Source: Alentia gelatinosa
Taxonomy: Eukaryota > Annelida > Polychaeta > Phyllodocida > Polynoidae
Direction of reading: 5' to 3'
NCBI GenBank assembly: GCA_950022655.1
Contig: OX465589.1
Location: 23,190,126 to 23,254,125, forward strand
DNA length: 64,000 bases
The notes beneath the pieces were generated by a model that saw nothing but the letters and a program-made list of their open reading frames with translations, had not been told where the DNA came from and searched no databases. The position numbers and the translations under genes were made by a program. Below, piece by piece: positions 1 to 12,665 of the stretch (its first letter is position 1; the number at the start of each line of letters is the position of its first letter).

Positions 1-59
1 TTCTTTTACTTCCCATACCACACAGACATGGTATGAGAAGGATTGGCCTTTGATAAGGC

Positions 60-330
60 AGTAAATCTACCACTGCTTGGGATGAAGGAGAAACGTGGTT
101 GCAGTGAGACTCGAACCCACAAAGTCCCACAACCATGGGGTTACATGTCCAGTAGACTTGCTCAAGTCTTTGATTATGAACATTTATTAAAAGATTAAAC
201 AAAATCAGAATAAAGTTCATTATAGTATGTATCCGTCTCTGACTGGCCCATGAATCCCAGCGAGGAGGGTAGCAGGGACTGGAGCCAGTCTACAAGTCCA
301 GTGCCTTAACCGATAAGCTAATTCCCAACC
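60..330 (-). repeat. tRNA-derived SINE-like repeat
   Basis: Read on the minus strand, the segment opens with a tRNA-like head (GGGAATTAGCTTATCGGTTA near 328-309, resembling an A box). It ends near 125-105 with GGGTTCGAGTCTC, which resembles a pol III B box or T arm. The middle (about 150-250) recurs in the opposite orientation at 8650-8790, so it is dispersed. I infer a SINE-like composite. No intact tRNA cloverleaf is present. Confidence 0.45.
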
Positions 331-472
331 CGCCAATGAGAGAATGAGATACGTCTAAAACTAATGAGTATGAACAGTAGAGCAGAGACAAATCATAGGA
401 TAGTACTTAATAACTCATCTAATGAACAATGATGATGCACATATAAGGAACTCAGAACTCTACCATTTTTTT

Positions 473-576
473 TAACCCATTCAGGGCGCATGATGCCTTG
501 AGGCATTCCCCAGTGTAGGGCGCATGATGCCTTGAGGCATTCCCCAGTGTAGGGCGCATGATGCCTTGAGGCATCA
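473..576. repeat. 34-bp tandem array of palindromic units (TTAA-type element, one end)
   Basis: Three units of 34 bp start at 483, 517 and 551. Each is centred on the palindrome ATGCCTTGAGGCAT. The array is preceded by TTAACCCATTCAGG, like the ends of the TTAA-flanked elements at 3478-3840 and 25917-26584. The opposite end of this copy was not found, so it may be truncated or diverged. Confidence 0.6.
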
Positions 577-2143
577 TTTACAATATATACAATAATATTG
601 TTTTATCAATAAATAATGAATCAATAAACCTGAAACGTGCAGAGACTATACTTATGATATAGCATTTAACATTATTAGGTTAAACAAATGACTATATTAA
701 AGTGTCATATCATGTGATTAAACAACCCAACATGGTTTTATACGTTGATAGGCATATTATTATATACCCGTGTGTGAATGTCTCACTTTTGCTCCGTCAG
801 TATATAGGTGCAATACAGTTGATGGTCAGATCACAGTTCTTTAAAAGAAGTTAATATATATCTATGTAAATATTAACTGGAATACAAGCAAAAAATATAT
901 TTCCATCATAACAGTGCATGGGAAATTTCATTTTTATGATGGTACTGCAACACAAAGAGTATTAATTGCAACAATTAACATAGAGTTATGTAATCCTCAG
1001 AATATACCTGTATCATAAGAGTAATTGGATTTCCCAAGTAGTTTAGAATTTTTATAAAAACAGACTTATGTTCGATAGTGCAAACAAACTGCAAAATATT
1101 TGATGCGTCGAAGCGCAAAGATATTGATGGAATTATTGCAGTTCAATAATAAATATTGTCTTTGTGGCCAAATTTGTTCCTAATCATTTCATCTAGGTAT
1201 AGAATAAAAAAGGACTGTTGAATAACTGACATTTATGTTTTTTAAATGTCGTGTCCATAGTACACTGAGAGCAAAACATGTCGCCTACAACGATGAGCGT
1301 GACTGAAAAACAGGGCCCAGGTCTCCGCCCGTAATTGAGGGTTAATTGGGTCAGTTTGCGGTCTACCACAGCTTAAAATGTGTCTAAGGGATCCCAGAAC
1401 ATGGCAACATAGCAAACAACTGCATATATAAAGGTTATATAGCCTTTAGACACCATATGTCTTCAGTACTGACTCTCAGATATGTCAAACAACTTGAGCA
1501 GCAGGGGTAGCAAAATCGGTAATACACCTGGAACCTGATATCACAAAACCCTTAAAATACCTCAAATGTTCCTAAGGGATACTACAATATGGTCAGATAG
1601 CAAAAAACTGCATATGAAAAGATTATATAGTCTTTTATTAGGAAACAAATATATGGAAAATTGCAGATGTGTAAAGGGGACATTAATGGTACACACATGA
1701 AAAAGGCTGCTGTAGGCCACTGAGAAGACATATTTTGATTCTGTTTGCTGTACTGAGTCCTCAAAGGACCAGACTATGGAGTCCAATACCAGAGTTTAAT
1801 CTAATGAGTCATTGTAATACTTAAAAGAACACAGAACCAAGTAATAGTTTTCTGCCCTCAGAATTATAGGTGTTCAGGCATTTTGATGGGAGGTCTCTTC
1901 AACAGCTGTTGTCATGGTAATCCGACCACTTGCCAGAGCGACAACAAGTGGAAATGTTAACTAGAAGGATGGATCTACAAGATAAAACAATAAAAACAAA
2001 TTTTTCCAGGGGGGGGGGGGGGCAGCGGAAATGAAAATTTGTTGTCTTGGCCCAGTGACTATCTTCAGTGTACTCTATGTAAGGATATCATTCTATTAAT
2101 AGAACATTGTTCTTTATGTGCTATGGTCTCTCATATTACGTTA
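577..2143. other. No gene recognised; diverged local duplication
   Basis: AT-rich sequence with only short, low-quality reading frames. Two diverged copies of an approximately 90-bp segment lie at about 1372-1460 and 1550-1640; both contain 'taagggat', 'gcatat' and 'ttatatag'. A 13-base G run sits near 2010-2022. Confidence 0.5.
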
Positions 2144-2424
2144 AGGCCTGGCGTCCACCTACTACGATAGAAATTTAGACCGACATGGCACCGATACAAA
2201 AACCAAATATAGGAGACATATCGGGTAGGTGCAAAATCGTAGACATAGGTCAAGACAGGTCAATCCACCACGCATTGTATGGCGTTTTTATCGGTGTCTA
2301 GTTGCAGAAACGTGGTCAACTGCCCCGATATTAGGTGACCTTCCGACGCAATTTTGATTTTTTTATCGGCAGGTGCATCGTGGACCATATCGGAGCCATA
2401 TCGTAGTAGGTGGACGCTGGATCT
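2144..2424. mobile_element. MITE with AGGCCTGGCGTCCACC termini
   Basis: The left end AGGCCTGGCGTCCACCTACTACGATA faces an inverted partner at 2396-2424 (tatcgtagtaggtggacgctggatct). Left flank is TA and right flank TG, so the duplication is imperfect. The left half recurs at 45944-46085. No coding capacity, so it is non-autonomous. Confidence 0.7.
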
Positions 2425-2767
2425 TGCGTTCTTACTATTGGGCGACAAGGTTGAAAATGGCATTTTATGAAAGTGAAAGTGAAAATAATCTAAAATAAGT
2501 ATGAATTACAGGAATGCTTTCCTCAACCTTGATTCTTAAAAAAAGAACTTATGCCACATGCAATGGTTGGTACGAGAAGGTTCCTCGACAAAATTTGCTT
2601 TACAAAGATGTACGTCTAAGGATATAATACAAAGTCCAAATCAATTTTACATATGAAGAGGTTCGATGTTTAAGAATAGCATGCAGCACATACCATTACC
2701 AATGGAAAAGGAATGTAAGATGGAAATTATTTAAGACCTGTTAACGTACTGAAATGTAATATGAAGA
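2425..2767. other. No gene recognised
   Basis: AT-rich sequence between two repeat elements. I see no exon-like frame or repeat structure in it. Confidence 0.4.
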
Positions 2768-3024
2768 GACGTCACGAGTTTGAGTCTGAGTTTATTTATG
2801 CCACGCATTTTGTTGGCTCTATAATTTCACGAGTCGAAGACGAGTGACATAACAGAGCCAACAAAATGACTCAAACGAGTGGCTTCTAGATTTTATCCTA
2901 CCCCATTTCCATACTTTTTCAGTATCAGAAAGAAGTGACATAAACAACACTTTATGTCACACCCGTGACATAAACAAATCCCATGTTAAGCCTATGGCGT
3001 TTTTTATTAGGGGTAGGATAAAGG
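2768..3024. mobile_element. Bipartite hairpin element (copy 1)
   Basis: Two parts. The left part (2768-2895) is an imperfect palindrome around 'gagtcgaagacgagtg', whose arms carry 'ttttgttggctct' and its complement. The right part (about 2896-3018) is bounded by TATCCTACCCC and GGGGTAGGATA. An inverted, internally shorter copy lies at 34568-34748. The same 'TATCCTACCCC / GGGGTAGGATA' right part recurs at 12366-12511 and 32873-33084. Confidence 0.65.
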
Positions 3025-3473
3025 ATGTTTCCATGAGCATGTACATGCTGTCAATTTTAATAACAGTTTTTCTTGTGTCTCCTTTTTTCTTGGTCAGTTG
3101 ATGGCTTCAAGCTCTACTAGAGGACTGCAAAACATTAGAGTGAATCAAGCTTAGAAAGATTATTGGCAACGGAATAACCTCTTTCAAGAGCACAGCATGT
3201 CCGCTATAACCCCAGCCATAAGACTACTGCTGGCAACCACAGGCACAATATAATTGGTCAATATGGAAAATATTCTCATCTGACTTAACAAACATGGAAC
3301 GTCAGGTAAATAAAGGACCGATAAAAGCCCATGAAGTAGGCCTACCAATAATCCATAGCAGTTTAACGGCTGAGCAAATGTTAGTTCGACAAACCATAAA
3401 CGCAGGGAAAAAGATGAGTGTGGATGAGGAAGAGGAGAGTGTAGGTGAATAGTGACAGCCACTTCAATCCTTA
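3025..3473. other. No gene recognised
   Basis: Unique-looking AT-rich sequence. Short frames on the minus strand lack similarity or splice context that I can support. Confidence 0.4.
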
Positions 3474-3477
3474 TTAA

Positions 3478-3840
3478 CCCTTTAAGGACGGCTGTCTGGG
3501 CTCCAGCTACTCCCATATGGACGGATACTAGTGGTAGTCTGTCTGGCTACAGGACGGCCACATAATAGTTATAACTGATATCCAAGTTTGTAATCATGCA
3601 ATATGATACATAATCATAAATATTTTATTTCTTTTTAATAGAAATACTAAATATGATATTATATCTACATTTTCTGAAGATTTCATGAATATTGCTCTAT
3701 TATTTCTTTGTTAAAACATTTTTCTTAATATTGGGACAATGATGCCTCAAGGCATCATGCGTCTTTAGTGTGGTGATGCCTCCAGGCATCATGCGTCTTT
3801 AGCGCGGTGATGCCTCCAGGCATCATGCGTCCTTAAAGGG
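3478..3840. mobile_element. TTAA-flanked MITE with palindromic-unit array
   Basis: A 363-bp element flanked by TTAA on both sides (3474-3477 and 3841-3844). Its terminal inverted repeats are CCCTTTAAGGACG and CGTCCTTAAAGGG. The right third is an array of 34-bp units (from about 3740) built on GATGCCTCAAGGCATC or GATGCCTCCAGGCATC. The middle matches the reverse strand of 25917-26584. TTAA targets and CCC/GGG ends are typical of piggyBac-type (or Kolobok) elements; it encodes nothing. Confidence 0.8.
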
Positions 3841-3844
3841 TTAA

Positions 3845-6221
3845 CCCATCAGGTGGCCAGCGGATATCAATATATAGACATACATTGCCTAAAGTTTGGA
3901 TAAGTCACGTGGAGTATCCCTCGACAAGTATGATAAAATACATGCTCAGGTTTGTTACGTCTCATTTGCACAATATGTAGAACAACGGTGTGTATTACTA
4001 ATAATAAAACAGAGAACAACAGGGAGCTGTTTCAGAAAGTCGGGAGGGTTCTAAACGAAAGTACTCACTCCCAAAGCGAGAGCTAACAATGGCACTTCGA
4101 GGCGTCGCTGTCGAGGTGGAGGTGCCGCTGGCTATTGGGTATTGGTACTGGTTTTGCTGCAGCTTTGATTCAAAGTGCCGCTCGCTGTTGCGGCCTCTCC
4201 CTTTAAAATGCGACGTGCTGCTGGCGAGACTTCACTTGACTTTTGAAACGGCTTCCAGGTATATAATAATCGTGGTAATATAGGAGCGGAATGTTAATTG
4301 AGGATAATTGGGAAATTCATTTGTAATTACTAGGAGGGTGGTTGTGGTCTAGACTCTAGTACAGCCCGTTGTCGCCAGGGCCAGGGCGCACAGGCTCTCA
4401 TACTGGGACTGTTTTGCGCTGCCATTTTAAGGTGGAAATTCCTGCCTCCGCTGGTATTAATCTGTCCTGATTGATTTGCCAGTAACCAGTATGCTACTCT
4501 TCAAGCAGAGGTCCTAGAGTAGCTTTTACTGGGCATGTACCAAATAAATCAGCTTGGAGAGTTATAATGATTCCCAGAATAGTGCCAGAATCGTGGTATT
4601 CTCAGGCTTGGACCCGTTTGCATTAAAATTAGAACAGCCAACCAAGAAATCCTTTTCTTCAATCAGTGCCTAAGGAACTGGCAAATCAGAGCTGTGCTCT
4701 GTTAGACCCTTACAGACTTTAAGCAGACTAAGCGCCTGTCGGTATTCCCCCTTGTCAAACTGATACTATAAATAGGACAGCCAACCACGATATTCCTCTG
4801 ACTGAAGGTGGCAGGCCAGTCAGAGTCATACTCTGTTAGACCCTCACGTACCGTAACCCGAAGGTGGCACGGTGCGTGAACGGACTAGTTGTGGTCCCAA
4901 AGATTCGAGGTCAAACTCTCGACTGCAGAGCCGTCCCAAGGCGCTAGAAAATATTATGTAAGGAGGTCAGGGTGAAGGTCGGGGTTAGCTGCGAATGCAG
5001 TCATTGGCTACTCGGTCTACTGTATTCCTTATATGGAATTAAGGTAATGGGACAACTCCATGGAGCTAGGGACAAAACTGCCATGCCCCCTCGGCGTGCT
5101 TGAACATTCCTATCATTTCAGCTCAACCACGTGAGATGGCGCTGCTACTCATATTGCTTCACGTCGACCATGCGTGATGGTAGATTGGCAACCACCCCCT
5201 GTCTGCGCTGAGCTACGATATAGGGGTTGGTCGGCTTAAATCAGACACGGTATCCCCTTGTGATAGCCTCAAACCAAATACCTTTGTTAAATTTCAGTTC
5301 TGAAAACAGACCTACATACTACAAAGTACTATTAGCTTCAAGAATTGATACTTAAGTCTACCTGTATACATATTTCATATTTATTGACCCACGCAATGAG
5401 TTCAGCAAAATCCATCTCTCTTTCAAACCATCCTTCTTTCCAGCTGACAGTCAACGGAACCTGTGACATACGTTAAAATAGCAAAAGTTTACTTCTTATA
5501 CCCATTGAAATAGCCTGTAGTAAAGCCACACTGGTACGGCCACCACTCACCAGACGGCGTCTTCACGGCTCAAGGCAGCGTGCCCCGTGCGCTTCGAGTG
5601 GTCGTGAAAGAGACTACCCATTGAAATGGCGTGAGAAACCTGTTACCACGCCAGGTGAAGGTCACGGCCCAGTTTAACCCGACCAGAGCTAATAATATAG
5701 CTCTGGTTGCCAGTGTAGCGTGATGGCGCTTCCAGAGCTTCATCGACACTCACTAGAGGTCTCACCGGCAGCTTCGAGAAACGCTTCATGCTGAATTCTA
5801 CCCACCTGTCCCACACCTTAAAAACAATTCCCTACTGCGTAGAGCTTCCTTTTTATGTCCTAGGCATTTTTCTTATCTCAGCCCCTGAGTCGAGATTTTT
5901 CTTACTATGCCCATTGGCATTAATCACATACTATGCCCCTTGGCATTTTTCTAAGACACTGACTATACGAGACAAATTATTAATAAATTAATTTCTTTCC
6001 AGGTTTTGTCCTCGACTTGTAATTAGAGCTAGCAGTGACTGGTTTGTGAAACCAGTCATTAGCAACTGCTACTCTATCATTTATATATCCACTGCCCAGA
6101 ATAAAATGAATCAACTACACGATGCATCTCTCAGAATCCCAGTTATCTGGTGCTATGTTTCTGATGAAAGCAGTTTTTTCGCGATAGAAGAATCTGTCAT
6201 GGTTGGCTGGTTCCATATACG
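3845..6221. other. No gene recognised; two diverged duplications
   Basis: No coding exon could be supported. Related segments at about 4640-4720 and 4780-4850 share 'ctctgttagaccc', suggesting a diverged duplication of about 150 bp. A segment at 5185-5262 (ttggcaaccacccc ... taggggttggtcggcttaaatcag) matches the reverse strand of 56283-56340, so it is a dispersed repeat. Confidence 0.45.
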
Positions 6222-6230
6222 CCCTCCAGA

Positions 6231-6768
6231 CAGAGGAGGTGTGAAGCGCAGCGCCCCCTATAGTGACTTGGGTCATATATACGATCGCGGCTGCCTCACA
6301 GTGCCACTTTCGAACATGCCAGCAAGAGGGAAGGAGCTCTGAGAAGAGCCCACACCAAAACATGCAAAATGCAAATAGCTCTTGTGTCATGAATAATAGG
6401 CCGATTTTGATAAACAAAACATTGTTAGAAACCTAAGACATGGGCCTATTTAGTGATACACATATCATATACCTGTGCTATGGCTAAGGTTTCCTGTCAT
6501 AGGTTGAACATTGGAATTTGTGAAAAAAAAGGTTGTATTCCACGACACAAAACAGGCACAAAACGTGGAGCTCTATTGAGCTCTATTGTGGTTTGGATTA
6601 CATTAGATTTCACTCTATCAATATCTGAAAATATTTTGGATAGAGCTCTAAAAGTTTGTATGTAATAGCTGTTACCAGTTAGTCTATTTTAGCATAGGAA
6701 TCCGCATTCAGCTGTCATTTGAGACCATGCCAAAACAATAGGGGGCGCTACGCTTCACACCTCCTCTG
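6231..6768 (+). mobile_element. 538-bp MITE with 9-bp target duplication, copy 1
   Basis: Terminal inverted repeats of 31 bp with one mismatch: the left end starts CAGAGGAGGTGTGAAGCG and the right end is its complement. A perfect 9-bp target duplication CCCTCCAGA lies at 6222-6230 and 6769-6777. An almost identical copy of the same length lies inverted at 54160-54697. It contains no transposase, so it must be mobilised in trans. A 9-bp duplication points to a Mutator-like source; the CAG start also occurs in hAT elements, which normally duplicate 8 bp. Confidence 0.9.
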
Positions 6769-6777
6769 CCCTCCAGA

Positions 6778-8639
6778 GGTTACTGAACTCCTATTATCGC
6801 CCAGGATAAATACAAGTTCCGCTCACGACTGGCTGGGCGCACCACAACCACATGAACCACAGTTTTCGCATTAATTTTGGAGAACCTGAATATAATTTCG
6901 GATTTATATGTAGAACTAGTTGAAATTTCCATTTCTGAAATCGGATTTCCGATTTGAAGATTTATTAAAACGGTTAAACTGCAATAATAGGCCTTTTCCC
7001 ACTGGATGTTGTCGCACGTCATCTGCTTAGCTACGCCATGCCTGAAGCCAAACATAGCCTTGGCAACGTATACTTTAGCATTGTATACACTGGGTGTAAA
7101 AGCGTAATGCGTTTATAATACCAATGCACATTTTTTCTATAGAAATAACAGCGATTGCATTGTATTCTATGGTATTGCAGCTCCAATTTGATGTATCATA
7201 CATGCATATCACCTCAATGATACTTTAGATATACCTTAGATAACACAGGGACACCAAAACTGCATACACACTAATACATTGGCAGGCCTAGCTATAATAT
7301 GTTTATCTTTTTCCAAGTTAAAACCAAGATAATTATCAACTATAAAGTTTTGACAGCTCAGACTCATTGATACAATACCCTAGTTTGCTCTAACAATTTA
7401 ATCTGTCGAAAAACAACACTTCTGTAATCACAACCACCGTTCACACTTTAGGTGTGATACTGTGTCGCTCTATGGGCATGTGGCTGGCCTCAGCCGTGTT
7501 TGTCCGAGCAGCCGCGTAACTAGACAGTGGGCCGTTAGGCGGTGCTGAACGGCAACACCTGTATTGTGGGTTACGGTTCAAGGGTCGATCACCATAGAAC
7601 GTCGGCAACCAGCGAACACCGGAACGTGTAAACAGACTGAATTATGGGATACCTCATTAGGGCCTATACTGTTGACCTGATTGACGTTTGCCCCAGTCCA
7701 TCCGTCATCGACATGCTCTATTAATCTGCAGTTTCACGTACTACTCTCTATCTCAAACTGTTTTCATTTCAACAACACAGCCACCATTTACCTCAAACAT
7801 ATTCTGTCATCCACTCACATGCACATCTCATTGTTATTTCGGATAGTTTTGCTACCTCCTATCAATATCTATCGAAACCCCTTGATAACATAGAGCAGAG
7901 TGTTCATATAAATTTACATACCTGTTGATACTAGAAAGGTCCGTAGCCCACCTGACAAAATTCATATTCCACCAGGAGCTCTTTATCCGACAGAGTCTAG
8001 TTCTACAGTGTCTCAGGCAGGCAGGTTACCAGGTTACCATACCTGTCACCAGTCCTGAGCAAGATGACACGGGATTGGCACAGTACAAACTTTGCTCCCC
8101 CGGCGGTGCATATACCAAGACCAAGTGGAACAATGGTAAAGGTGCACAGACGATGCCGGGACTATATGATAGGAGCCAGCCCCAAGAGAAACTGAAGATT
8201 GCATGGGACTGTATATTCTCTTTAGGGACCATGTCAATTTTCCTGCAACTCTAGTAGCTTTCCTGTATCTCTTGTTGTCTAGAATATGATGAATTAATGC
8301 CAACAGATTTGACATCTTATTCCACTGGGCAAAGGTTCTCCTATACTGCAGTGCATCTTGGTAGGATCCATGCAATCACATTTATTTTATTTTTTGAAGA
8401 TTTTTTTTTCAACCTGGGATGGCGCTCAGTCCTGGCAGACTGGTATTGGTTATAATCACCATCTAACATCACTAGATGCCTAACGGCAATATCTTTTTTT
8501 ATCAATTGATGGTTCTGAGTGACACAGGGACTGGTCTCATCCGTAATCGGCCGTGTAAACTGCCGCTATTTTGCGCCACACTCCCCAAGCAGAGAGAGGT
8601 ATAGGGTTACAGGGAGTGGGTTGGGGCCATAAACAGGAG
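6778..8639. other. No gene recognised; dispersed repeat at 7425-7560
   Basis: No exon supported. The segment 7425-7560 (ccgttcacact ... gtgtttgtccgag) matches the reverse strand of 22122-22262, so a dispersed repeat of at least 130 bp is present. The remainder is AT-rich and unremarkable. Confidence 0.45.
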
Positions 8640-8800
8640 ATTCTGTTTATATTGGACAAGTCTTTGATTCATGAGCCAGTCAGAGAAGAATTCATACTTT
8701 GTACTTAAATGAACTTTATTCTGATTTTGATTAATCCTTTAATGAATGTTCATAATCAAAGACTTGAGCAAGTCGAGAACCGACCCACATCAGGAGACCC
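8640..8800 (+). repeat. SINE-like repeat, partial copy
   Basis: The segment at about 8650-8790 matches the reverse strand of 150-250 (e.g. 'gactggctcatgaatcaaag' and 'gttcataatcaaagacttg'). 'Aatcaaagacttg' also appears inverted at its left edge. It is a partial copy of the SINE-like repeat at 60-330. Confidence 0.5.
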
Positions 8801-9034
8801 ACCCCCGAGCGTAAATGGTCAGAATTCCGTGTAGGCTATTATAGGTGGCGTCTTGTCGTTACTATAGGAACAGGACACATGAGAAGGCCTTCGCGGGGGT
8901 CTTCTCACCATTGTCTGCTGCGTGTGTGTACGCGTGTGCGTTTGAAGGTACATGTACGTGTGGTGAAGGGCATGGTGGTAGAGAGAGAGAGTTCTGAGTT
9001 GTCACATTTACATCGTAATAAGAGAAAACGTGGT

Positions 9035-9160
9035 CACTGCGCCCGAAGGGATGGCTGTTCGAGGTCTTTTTATGCCATGAATACGTCCCGACGCTGCAGG
9101 CGGAGGGACGTATTTCTGGCATCAAAAGGCTGAGAATAGCATCCCTACGGGCTCAGTCAA
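9035..9160. repeat. Palindrome with nested central hairpin
   Basis: The arms 'actgcgcccgaagggatggc' and its approximate complement (gcatccctacgggctcagt) enclose an inner palindrome (tacgtccc ... gggacgta). This is one of many hairpin-type repeats in the window; it has no coding content. Confidence 0.6.
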
Positions 9161-9289
9161 TACGGTTTCTTATTATTACATAACTAAATATTAATAAAAC
9201 CGCCATTTTATATACTTTTTAAATGTACCAATTGACCCGATGGTCACAGTGCGCCCGAATATTCACTACGGGCTCAGTGTGCCCGAACA

Positions 9290-9722
9290 TTATTTATACT
9301 GCACCCCGAGCAGCGGGTAGTATTTCATAGTCGTTCGGCCATAGGTACATGTAATAATAACATGGCTGCTTATTTAGGCATCCTTATGTTGGTGAATACC
9401 AGGGCTGAGTTAGACACGTGGCGCTTAGCTCAATCACCTGAAATATGTACAATAAAAAAACAGGTGAATATTGTTGATTTAAGGGATGCAGTAACACTGC
9501 ACGAAAACCACTATTTTACATATATATACGCCATCGCGATAACGCACATATCGGCTGTATCGTGGCTTGTTTATACTTGTATACACCTCTTATACGCGTC
9601 TACGTTTCGGGCGTCTACGAGACAGTTTCCAAATGTAGACGCGTGCGACTTGGCTGTCTTTCACGCCTGGCGTATTTAAGATAAAATATACTCTGCGCAA
9701 TATATATATGCCAGGCGTATAT
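9290..9722. repeat. Dispersed repeat with TATATACGCC motifs
   Basis: 'Ctgcacgaaaaccactattttac...atatacgccatcgcg' near 9500-9540 recurs at about 49350-49400, and both copies end with a 'ggcgtatatga' segment (near 9714 and 49491). Related pieces lie at 10340-10570 and 31100-31330. The family is unidentified and no protein is supported. Confidence 0.45.
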
Positions 9723-10110
9723 GATACCAAAAAAAAAAAAAAATTGCGACCCACGGCCCGCCCGGGCCTGTGGGTGTTGGTAGAGGATACACCAACACTG
9801 ACCCGCCACTCGCGACCTCCCAACCCCACCCTTACCTCTACCGCCCCCCACCACCCCACGCCACCCCCAGCCAGCCTAAGTGAGAAGCCCCCCGCTGCCC
9901 GCCGGCCACCGCCCGGCGCCCGCTGCCAGCCGCGTTTGTACAGGTTGACTCAGTGGGAAATCTTCCCCCACCCCCCACCGCCCGCCGCTGCTCGCCGCTT
10001 CCCGCCGCTAGGTGCTATGGTGTCGGGGGGCGGTCTGGTAGACATGTGCGGCCTCATTCACACGTGTGCGGCCGCGTTCACACGTGTGCGGCCGCATTTC
10101 ACATGGGGGT
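9723..10110. other. GC-rich low-complexity block
   Basis: After an A13 run the sequence becomes strongly C-rich (CCCACC, CCGCCC words), unlike the AT-rich surroundings. It ends with a roughly 22-bp direct repeat of 'ttcacacgtgtgcggccgc' at about 10056-10100. A frame is open through it on the plus strand, but its Pro/Arg-rich product follows from base composition and I do not call it a gene. Confidence 0.45.
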
Positions 10111-10339
10111 AAGATGATTTCAAGATTCAACCTCAAGTCTGAAGAGGCTCATTATATTGTAAGCCTCACTGTCCAAACATAGAAATGGTGTTTGAAAGTA
10201 AGATCTATTAGGAATACAATTAAAAAAAAACATAATGCAAGGTTTACTGTGTGTAATTAATCAATTTATACTTAATAATAATAAATTGGTAATATAAGAT
10301 TGCAATTTTCATATAATACAGACTTGGATGGTTAATGGC

Positions 10340-10570
10340 AAATGAAATATGCTACCAGTAGTGTCCCCAAGTGGCAGAGAATGGAACTTTTTGAGATTGG
10401 TGTATATACAATGGAATCAGGCGTATATATGACGTATATAAGACCGCACCATGGACATGTATATATGCCACTAGATAAGGCGTCTACGAGACGGATAACA
10501 GGTCTAACTTCTAGACGCAAAATCCTACTGTTAGACACGTTTCGTATACATATGTAAAATAGTGGTTTTC
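10340..10570. repeat. Dispersed repeat, inverted relative to 31.1-31.3 kb
   Basis: 'Gtccccaagtggcagaga' followed by 'caatggaatcaggcgtatata' matches the reverse strand of about 31235-31310 (cgcctgattctgttg ... gccatggggac). The right edge 'tagtggttttcgtgcag' is the complement of the segment near 9500. The family is unidentified. Confidence 0.45.
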
Positions 10571-12360
10571 GTGCAGTATAACTGCTTTTATAATGAGACC
10601 TTTTACCTGAAATATGCAAACGCCCTATCTGCATTTCTACCAGATCTAGCTAAAAATTGAATCTGTAATAAATTCATCGAATATATCAATATTAACTGGA
10701 ATATAATGCATCATTTGTGTTTATCAATTGATGAATATATCAACTTAACCATTAATGCAACCAGTTATGGTCATCATCATCATCATCATCATTTCTATCT
10801 GCTAATATGTCATTATTGATGTAAAGTTTTCTTCAATACAAATGAAATAATTTCCATTTTATTATACACACACTTATATATAATCTGGTAATTTCCAACA
10901 GACTGTTGGAACCAGAACTATTCAAATGTATGTTTGTACTGATGAGTCAGCGAATTTTAGTTTCAATATGGATTTCTTTTCTGTGCTCTTCAGTGATAAT
11001 AACTGGATAGAACCAGCTCTTCATAGATAATAACGTTTGCAAACAGAATTACCTGATAACTGTGTGCATAAGGTGGAATCTATACAATATCATGCTGACT
11101 GTTTACATTGAGAACATGGAGATCACGAATGTTTCAGTAGAGACAGATAATTCTACCTGTCGCAGCTGCTGCTAAGATAGAAATATAATTTCATCAAGAT
11201 GAGAAGTATTTTTAGAAAGCTGCATTTATCTAGGATCCTGAAGAAGGTTACTATTACCGAACCGTGGAAGATGCCTGATATCTACCTTGTGATCAACCTA
11301 CTATTTATTTAATAAAAATCTCTGAACAAAAAAAGCACCGACTTGGAGTTGTGGCGTTCTCTACATTTACTTGTATTTATCTAGGATTTAATCAATTTGA
11401 TAGGTATATTTTCATCGAAGATAATTCCACATACATATATCAGTATCCTCGGTAACCCTGTGGTTACCTCTAGGATGCCCTTGAGACTGAAATTGATCCA
11501 TTCCCACAAGCTGGGATTTTTCACCCCGGATGATATATCGAAATAAGGTTACAATACAACGCAGTATGAGTGTTATTGTCCACCTAATGCGGAGTTTCCA
11601 TACTGAACCAGTGGAGCCTACAGAGTGTTACTGGGTATAATACGGAAACCGTATTCTCCGAGAATACTGGGAAAAATACCTAGTATTTTAAGTAGTGTAT
11701 GAGAAGATCGGCAGCTATGTTGTCTTTCCGTTTATTCAGAATAATGATAAATATATAATTTAGATCTGCAAAGTTGCGTTCTCCTTCCCATTGACACTAC
11801 GTAATGTTACTACGCGCCAACTACATGGAGAATACAACCGTTGAAATAAAATCATAGTAATATTTAGTTCATATCACACCTCAAAAACACATAGCTAGGA
11901 TCGGATGAGTAAAAACCCATTGTACAGGGAACTTTACTAGGGCAACTCCTAAATCAAAAGTGCTTTTTTAAAGATTTCCTTTGACTATGTCCCGCTCGGT
12001 ACACAATGGCAACATCTCTTTAAATGTAGGGTAATTTACATATTTAACACACCCTGCATATAGAAGTAGCGGATGCGTAGTCTCGACACATTACAGCTAT
12101 ACAATATTCAGAGACTATTGATCAGATTCCTCTCGTGTGAATACATGTCCGCGACTTTATAACTCCCGCAGATTCAAATCTATGTAATAGGACTTAGTAA
12201 TAGTGATCCAGAGGGAAACCTTTATAAACATTTATAAACATTAAATAATGTATCACACCAATAGCGTATTTTAGGTCTACGGTTGTGACGTATGGATTGA
12301 TAGAAGTCCTAGATTTCTTTTCACAGCCCTGGAGCGACTGCATGCTGCCAACCTGCTGAC
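10571..12360. other. No gene recognised; (CAT)n microsatellite
   Basis: A short CAT microsatellite lies at about 10770-10792. The rest is AT-rich with no exon-like frame that I can support. Confidence 0.45.
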
Positions 12361-12665
12361 CTAGTCCTTATCCTACCCCTAATAAAAAACTCCATAGGCT
12401 TAACATTGGGTCACTGTATTCGGTCTGGAATTCAGAAAAATGAAAAATATCGCTCTAGTGGGATACACTTGACAAATGAAAAGTAATTTGGACGGGCGGG
12501 GTAGGAAAAATTCTAAACCAAACTTGAGTTAGTCGTGTTATTGTTCATTGCACTCCGGCAAGATCGCGTATTACTACTCTTGGCTTCGCCTCGCGCAGTA
12601 GTACGCGATCTTGCCGTCAGGCGATAAACAACAATACAACTAACTCTTGTTTGGTTTCTCCATAT
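12361..12665. mobile_element. Bipartite hairpin element (copy 2)
   Basis: The left part, 12366-12511, is bounded by TATCCTACCCC and a degenerate GGGGTAGGA, and carries 'aataaaaaactccataggcttaac' as in 3024 (reverse) and 34580. The right part, 12518-12662, is a palindrome with arms 'accaaac..gagttagt' and 'gcaagatcgcgta' around a 'gcgaggcgaag'-type loop. It encodes nothing. Confidence 0.6.

Noticed and set aside
9708..10112. 134-codon Pro/Arg-rich plus-strand frame
   Set aside because: It follows from C-rich composition and begins with an A-run that codes for poly-Lys.
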